Part shown: positions 43,851 to 49,931 of the stretch, piece after piece
Position numbering within the stretch: position 1 is the stretch's first letter
Layout: each line of letters begins with the position of its first letter
Source of the DNA: Gloeophyllum trabeum ATCC 11539
Taxonomy: Eukaryota; Basidiomycota; Agaricomycetes; Gloeophyllales; Gloeophyllaceae
Length of the DNA stretch: 49,931 bases
Direction: 5' to 3'
Assembly: GCF_000344685.1 (NCBI RefSeq)
Contig: NW_006920424.1
Location: 14,607-64,537 of the forward strand
The notes under the pieces: model-generated
The model's database searches: none
What the model saw: only the letters and a program-made list of their open reading frames with translations
What the model was told of the DNA's origin: nothing
Position numbers and translations under genes: made by a program

Positions 43851-45297
43851 GTGTCTCGTGGTAGGGCCCGGACGCCTGTCTCGGTGTATACGACTGATTC
43901 CTTCGACTGTTTTGTATTGAGACTTTCGATAGGTGTGGTTGATCGTTCAGGAGAATTTCTTACGCTTCGACGACGTCGACCTGATCGTTTGAATTTCTGA
44001 TTACAGCACACTGCCGCTTGTCAACGGGTTCCATGCATAGCGTGCTTGCGTAGCACAAAGAACACACCTCAAGGACAAAGGGTCGCGTGACGCCACGCGT
44101 CTCCCCTCCCGTAATATAAATCACGTCGATCCTCTTTCTCTTGCTTGATATCTCTTCATCCCCCTCGAGAACTCTCGAATGCCGTTGCTCCCCATCGCTT
44201 CATGCTTCCACCACGACTGATCTCTGCCATGTCTCCGTCCTGAGACAAGGACCGACACGTGCCCCTCGATTCGTGCCCATAGTCAACCGCTGCTCGTCTC
44301 TTTCATCTCTCATGTGTCACCGGCTCCCAGGTACTGTGTTCCGGCTCAGGTAGTGTACCTTGGCTCTCTGGCCGGACTGCACAGTCCGGATGCCTGTGGA
44401 GGACAGAATCAGTTCGTGTCCGAGTACCGAGTATGTTGAGGCGATACGATAACTTTTCCGTGCGGCGAGATCGCTGCCGGAGCCACACGTTCCTCGCCAT
44501 TCAGGGACTGTAATAGACTGTAATCGACAGAGAAGCCAACGGGAACTTCTCGCCGTCGGGGACAGTGGGTGCTTCCTCTTACACAGCACTTCGATGTTCT
44601 GGGGAGGACATCTCGCTCCGCTATCGCCTCACATATGTATCTGGAAAGTGCGATGGCTTGGCTTGGCTTGCACCTGTGTGGCGATCAATATTCCGGAAAA
44701 ACTTGGCCCATCGGATAGCGATGTTACTGGGAGCTGTCGACAGCTCTGTCGACTCCCTTTATCCAGTGATAGCGTCCGATGCTCAAAATTCAAGGCATGG
44801 CTCTTCATTCCGGGGTACGTCGCTCGCTTGTTCCCTACCATCGCTCACCGTCTTGTGGTTCTCGACACCAGCGCCCCACCATGGGCATCCAGGCTACAAA
44901 CGCAGGCGCTGGCACTGCGCGCTTCATGTATAAAATTCTGCATGCCAGTGGAACCGTCGCATTTCTGTTACGTGCACTGCCCTCTCTCTTCGCGCCCTCA
45001 GCTCGATCCTACGTCCTGGGGCTATATCGTGTGCGAAGAGCATTTGTGCGTTTTGGTGGGGCGGCATACAGGTCTGTACAGCCCGCGGGCTGCGGGGGCC
45101 TGTTGGTCTCCTCGGATTCTTAAAGCCTATACCTGTAAGAGTCGAGCTCCGTCCGAACATTGACGTCTGACGAGATGGGAGGATACGTTGGTTGTCCGTT
45201 CGAGGCTTAGAATTCGCCATCCATTAGGAGCATACTTGATTATGATACACCACCCATTCCCCTTACTCACATTCACCATGCCCCACCCCACCCCTAC
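43851..45297. other. Intergenic region, no gene recognised
   Basis: About 1.4 kb. Overlapping open frames at 44,560-45,160 on + are long for chance but have odd composition (Cys/His/Ser-rich, no motif) and poor splice context. A non-coding transcript or a short unknown gene is possible. Confidence 0.4.
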
Positions 45298-46420
45298 CTA
45301 CGCGCCCCACTCCGGTACTTCCTCCCCCAGCTCCCTCATCACGCCCTCCATCACCTCGTCTGTACTTCCCCCGATCCTGAGCGCCGCGACGACGTCCAGG
45401 GGCGTGCGCTGCATGTTGACGATTACCAGCGGCCTGCGCGCGCGCGCGAGCGAGCGGGGGAGGGTGGTGAAGGGGGCGACACGGAGGGAGGAGCCTTCAA
45501 GGGGGTCTGGTCAGCGCTTGCCGAAGGGAAGGGGAGGAAGGCAAGGGAAGGGAAGAGGGGAGGGAGGAATGGGAAAATGGGGAGAGAAGGGAAGACACAC
45601 CTAGGACGATACCCAAATCCGCCTGAGCGGTGAACCGCGAGGCCTTGGCGAGCTCGGCGGCTGGGAGGGCGTCGCCGAAGGCTACGACGCTGGATCTGAG
45701 CCGACCGCCGCACGCCGTGCAGCTTCTCTCTGTCTGCTCTAGTTAGCTTCTCTCCCTAGACACAGGTAAGGGCGAGGTAGGCGTACCTCAAGATTTGATG
45801 GACCCGGTGGATCCAGAGCGCAGGATAAAAGCTCGATGAGTCTCGCAGCGTCTATTCCGGTGTTCTGGTACCTCTTCTCACATCCTGTACAAACATCAAC
45901 ACCCACACTCCCATGCACCTCCGCGAGCCTCGCACTCGGGATCCCGGAGCGGCCGTGCAGCCCGTCTATATTCTGCACACACCTATCTATCAGCCACATC
46001 CCCCTCGCGGTGAGATAGTACTGTACCTGGGATACAACGCAGCTGAGCTTGCCGAGCTTTATGAGGCGCGCGATGGCCATGTGCGATAGCGTTGGGGTGG
46101 GGGATACGTGGAGGAGTGGGAGGGGTGATTTTACGCCTTGGGATTGGAGGGTCCAGAGGCCTTGGGGGCCGCGGAAGTCCGGGATGCCTGCGCTACGTTT
46201 CAGTGAGGATCACGAGTTGGCAGGAAAGCCAATAGAGTACTAGGAAAAGGTAGATGAGAGGATAGGCAACGCACCTGGTGGATATACCCGCGCCGGTGAA
46301 CACGACCGCGCTGTGGCTCTGCTTTACGAGCCGCGCGAGGGTCTTGATCTTGGCTTGGAGGACGTCCGGCGGGTCGGGGTGTTCGTCCTGGCTTGTGGTG
46401 CCACATTTATTGGATATCAT
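45298..46420 (-). CDS. Sirtuin (class IV-type, SIRT6/7-like)
   Basis: Exons 46420-46275, 46192-46027, 45972-45787, 45733-45601 and 45494-45298 give 275 residues. NAD-binding Gly-Ala-Gly-Ile-Ser-Thr-Ser-Ala-Gly-Ile-Pro-Asp-Phe-Arg-Gly-Pro-Gln-Gly-Leu-Trp is intact. Gln-Asn-Ile-Asp-Gly-Leu-His, catalytic His124 and two Cys-x2-Cys pairs (132/135, 171/174) for zinc are present, as is Leu-Gly-Ser-Ser-Leu. It would remove acyl groups from lysine using NAD+, on histones or other nuclear proteins. The exon layout matches that of the divergent sirtuin at 47002 (first and fourth exons equal in length), so the two are paralogues from an inverted duplication. Confidence 0.9.
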
Positions 46421-47001
46421 TCTTGTTGGTTGGGTTGCTGGAGAGGAAATGTGGTTCGTGCCACACGTCCAGATCGGGGAGAGAAACACGCGCTCGCGAG
46501 GGGGCGCGTGACGTCACGCTTAGTAGCGCGCGTCCGGGACGGGCGGGCCGGGCACGTATCGTGTACAGCACACTACGCAGCAGTATGAAAACATCGACTG
46601 AGGAGTACGCCTCGCAGGCGGCTTTACAAGATACGCCCGTGCGTAGCCTTGTATGCACCCGACCATCCGCAGTGGTATCCACCCGACACTCCCAGATCAG
46701 CTCCAGTCATCTCCCAGCTTGAAGCTAGCAAGGACACAACCACACATGGCCAGCGCCGTCCCCGACCGAGGAGTGGAAGAGGCGCATACCCGCGGGCAGG
46801 GCGGGGATCTTGAACGAGGGACTTGTGTCATTGGCGCTGTTTCGGACATGCGTGTAGTACTAGTGATGAACATTCGTCTGTATTATTGTCTGTGTCATAT
46901 TCCATAGCTGGTACAGACTGCAGCCCGTGTATATTCTGTGTACACCCAGGCTCGTGGTGAGATGCAAGACGACGTTCCCACCACCTTCAGCACAACCATC
47001 C
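46421..47001. promoter_or_regulatory. Shared promoter region between the two sirtuins
   Basis: 581 bp between two start codons pointing away from each other. It contains a perfect CRE/ATF-type palindrome TGACGTCA at 46509-46516 within a longer GCGTGACGTCACGC. No coding sequence seen. Bidirectional control is an inference. Confidence 0.55.
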
Positions 47002-48412
47002 ATGGTAAACAACTTGAACGTCCCGGCCGACAGCGCAGAACACCGCGATCCGCCCGCGCTCATCCAGTCCAAGATCCAGGCGCTGGCGCTGCTCATCCGC
47101 GGGGCGCAGCGCGTCGTCGTGTACACCGGCGCGGGCATATCCACCTCGTACCTTCGCTCTCCTTCTTCCCTCCTTCTCGTTGCTGAGTACACGGAGCAGT
47201 GCAGGCATCCCCGACTTCTGCGGCCCGCAGGGCGTGTGGACGCGCCAGGAGGAGGGCATCGACGCGCGTGTGGCGATCCCCGACACGACTAGCCCGACGC
47301 CGGCACACATGGCGCTCGTTCGCTTGGTCGAGCTCGGCAAGGTCTCTCTTGTCGTCTCCCAGGTACGCCACGTCCTTCCTCCAGCGAGAGCCAAGCGTCA
47401 CAGGGTCCCCGTTGTGCAGAACATGGACGGCCTGCACCTCCGCTCGGGCATCCCGCCCGCGCGCCTCGCGGAGCTGCACGGGAACAGGAACGTCGAGGTG
47501 TGCACGCTGTGCGGGATGGGGTATTTTCGTCGGTTCAGTTGTCGTTCCGAGGCAAAGGATCATCAGGTGCGCTCCCCCTCCCCGCCTTCCTTTCCTTCGC
47601 CCAGCACCCCTCCCGGCGCGCAGACTGATGAGCAGGCACAGACAGGCAGGAGGTGCGACGTGTGCGCGGGCCCGCTGCGCGACAGCATCGTCCAATTCGG
47701 GGAATCCCTCCCGCACGACGCGTGGGCGCGCAGCGTGGAGGAGAGCAAGCGCGCGGACTTGGGGATTGTACTAGGTGCGTTCTCGTCTCGTTCCGTTCCG
47801 TCCTTCCCCTCCCTCCCCCCTTCCCCGCGCCGCGACATCAGCTCACATGCCCCAGGCTCCTCGCTGCTCGTCTCCCCCGCAAGCGACGTCCCCCTCGCCC
47901 TCGTACGCGCCGGCACGCCGCTCGCGATCGTCAACCTGCAGCGCACGCCCCTCGACGCCAGCGCCGCGCTCCGCCTCGGCGCGCCGACCGACGCGGTCAT
48001 GGCCGGCGTGCTGCGCGCGCTGGGGGAAGACGTGCCCGCGCCGCGCGATGTCAGCGCGGAGCTGGAGGAGCGGACGCGCCGGGCGGTGGGCCTGGCGGCG
48101 GCGCGGGCGGACGCACCCCACGACCCGGCCAAGTGTGCCTCCACGCGTCCCGGTCCCTGCACAGCGGCTGACTCGGACGGGCCCGATTTGTTCCTCGCGC
48201 GCCGCTGGCGCGGGCCTGCGCCGGTCGTGGCGCCGGGCGGAGGGGAGGAGTGGGCCGTCGAGAAGATCGTCGATGCGCGGCGCCGCGGCCGCGGATGGCA
48301 GTACCGTGTGCGCTGGGCCGGCTACGATGAGGACGACGACAGCTGGCTGCCGCGACGCGACCTCGAAGATACGAAGGCGTTGGACGACTGGCTCGCGGTG
48401 CATCCGCACTAA
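47002..48412 (+). CDS. Sirtuin fused to a C-terminal chromodomain
   Basis: Exons 47002-47147, 47200-47362, 47420-47566, 47642-47774 and 47856-48412 give 381 residues. The sirtuin core has Gly-Ala-Gly-Ile-Ser-Thr (43-48), Gln-Asn-Met-Asp-Gly-Leu-His, catalytic His123, and zinc Cys at 131, 134, 157 and 160. The usual Asp-Phe-Arg-Gly is Asp-Phe-Cys-Gly (Cys56, codon TGC 47219-47221). After the core and a helical linker, residues about 327-381 form a chromodomain (Glu-Trp-Ala-Val-Glu-Lys-Ile-Val-Asp...Tyr-Arg-Val-Arg-Trp-Ala-Gly-Tyr...Trp-Leu-Pro), with an aromatic cage Trp/Trp/Tyr. It could target deacylation to methylated H3. The linker lies in one open frame with the sirtuin's last segment, so the fusion does not depend on a guessed splice. 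The acceptor of intron 3 is ambiguous (47635 or 47641). Confidence 0.88.
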
Positions 48413-49931
48413 CTCGGACTCGACTCGAGACCGCCCCCCCCCCCCCCCGGCCATGCTCGATTTACATATCTGTCGGCGGAGGAGTGATTGCATATGACCA
48501 TGCGCCACCCGTCCGACACGATTTTTGTTCTTGTTACTCTTAGGCACTTCATTCTGACACCGGCACTCGCGCGTGCTTATAACTTAGCCGATGAGCTTCG
48601 AACGTGTCCCCCTCTGCAATACAGCGAAGCCCTGCGCTGGCCTTTGAGTGTTGTCCGGCTTGTACTTTTTGCCGGAGGAGGGGGACAGGACATGAGGGGT
48701 TGCTGGGGCGTGTGCTAATAACTTTACAGAATGTCACAGAACATAAGCGTGTCTGTATAACTGTTACCAGACAACCCGAATCTGCACGTCCACATGTACA
48801 GTATGCGGCTCCCATTGGGAGTAAGTACAGTGAACGCGTGACGTCACGCGCTTATTGCCGATGCTACGAGTAAACAGATGCACCATGACTAGTGACTACT
48901 AGTACCGACCAAGCACCCGTGCCAGACATCTAGCACAAACACACATGGCCAGCACCGACGAATAGGTCATACCAAGGGTTGGCCGGAAAAGGCGCCGCCG
49001 GAGGCGGCGCCAGGGTTTTTAGCGAGGGCTTCGCCCGAGGCGCCCAGGGTTTTCCGGCCATCGAACACCGGCGCAGAGGCTTCTCTCCGTTATCTCACCG
49101 GGACTGTTCGGTTCGCTCAGCCCTCGAGCAATAGGAAGACCTGCTGCAGCCTGCAGGCTTTATCACTGGTTCCTCTCCTCAAGTCCTACGGCGCTCTTCT
49201 GTCTTCGCGTGTTTTCGTTCACGCTGAGGTGGTCAGCTGCATGCATTAGCGATTCGTCGCCCAGGTCGGGTGTAGAGGCTGCAGAGTGGGTTCCCTGAAG
49301 TTGGTACTGGGGAGGCGCAACGCCCGGTTCCGGTGCGAGTTGATTTGTCAGCAGATTGTGGCTGAAAGGTGGTCGCAAGTATCCCCTCGTATTCTTGTGC
49401 ATTCCTCTGCTCCATTCTCACCTTATGCATGCATCAGCAATGTATATCACTATTGTAAACCAGAAAGAAGGGTATTCTACCATTACAGACTGTAGTAGAT
49501 ATAAACATGTCTGTCTCTTCTTATTCCTGAGCTGACCACCATCGGGATGAAATGATGGTCAATTTCACCGAGGTCGGCAAAGGAGTGCTTAGGGAAGTTA
49601 TGTATTGTCCTTAGAAACATTTGGAACATATCTATGTGCACACCAGTGGGTGCATTCCCTATCCTTGATACAGATGAGCTTGATTTCCAGGAAGCACAAA
49701 TCTGTGTAATTAATGGACAAAGCAAGTACTGGATCACAGCTGTAAAAGGCTGAATATATATCTCATGTACTATGTTGATTTTACAATTCTAACATAGGGG
49801 AAGGGACCTGCTTCTGCTGCGGCAGGAGAGCCCGGACAGTGACCAGGATATTTGGTGTGACACTTTTTGCGATGGTGTCACAGCTTGTCACGTCCGCGAC
49901 GCGTTCGGACGCGTCGTTAATTGCTCTTTAC
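48413..49931. other. Intergenic right end with structured repeats
   Basis: No gene recognised. It holds a run of about 16 C (48,433-48,448), a second GCGTGACGTCACGC palindrome (TGACGTCA at 48839-48846), the GC-rich folded structure at 48981-49059, and two small palindromes near the end (TGTGACAC/GTGTCACA near 49,856-49,882; CGACGCG 49897-49903 with CGCGTCG 49910-49916). Confidence 0.5.
48981..49059. repeat. GC-rich three-way-junction foldback
   Basis: Outer arms GGCCGGAAAA (48981-48990) and TTTTCCGGCC (49050-49059) pair perfectly. Inside are two further hairpins: GGCGCCGCC (48991-48999) with GGCGGCGCC (49003-49011), and GGGC (49026-49029) with GCCC (49033-49036). Confidence 0.8.

Noticed and set aside
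47093..48547. Long minus-strand open frames across the sirtuin-chromodomain gene
   Set aside because: Low-complexity Arg/Ala/Gly translation caused by very high GC; the plus strand carries recognised motifs throughout.

Overview
The window looks like nuclear DNA of a filamentous basidiomycete, probably an Agaricomycete. Genes are interrupted by many 45-90 nt GT-AG introns, often with a CTRAY-type branch point. The content also fits: a TET/JBP-type dioxygenase relic of the kind expanded in basidiomycetes, an F-box/LRR relic, secreted glycoside hydrolases and a Kre9-type wall protein. Genus cannot be read from the sequence.

Layout. Positions 1-11,500 form a block of decayed mobile DNA. It holds the 3' end of a Ty1/copia element with its LTR, a BED-like zinc-finger relic, a TET/JBP-type 2-oxoglutarate dioxygenase relic (+ strand) and a MULE transposase with a SWIM finger (- strand). 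The last two converge and end about 0.5 kb apart. Single-copy genes follow: a large BEACH/WD40 protein (11,775-19,579); two tandem six-hairpin glycosidases with the same seven-exon structure (21,018-22,512 and 23,677-25,192); a broken F-box gene (-); a Kre9/Knh1-type wall protein; a chromodomain/coiled-coil/C2H2 protein (-); a 442-bp TIR element carrying telomere-like hexamers; an SDR oxidoreductase; a secreted GH1 glycosidase (-); an unrecognised coiled-coil protein (-); profilin (-); an aldo-keto reductase with a hydrophobic tail; and a divergent pair of class IV-type sirtuins, one of which ends in a chromodomain.

How the genes relate. There is no operon logic here. Two themes stand out. 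One is secreted carbohydrate and cell-wall functions (two six-hairpin glycosidases, GH1, Kre9-like). The other is chromatin or DNA-modification functions (TET/JBP relic, chromodomain-C2H2 protein, sirtuin, sirtuin-chromodomain fusion), which may be coincidental.

The most notable object is the sirtuin-chromodomain fusion at 47,002-48,412. It would place an NAD-dependent deacylase domain and a methyl-lysine reader in one chain. Its NAD-site Asp-Phe-Arg-Gly motif is changed to Asp-Phe-Cys-Gly, while the divergent neighbour keeps the Arg. Exon models marked below were built by hand from splice consensus and reading-frame continuity. No alignments or searches were run.
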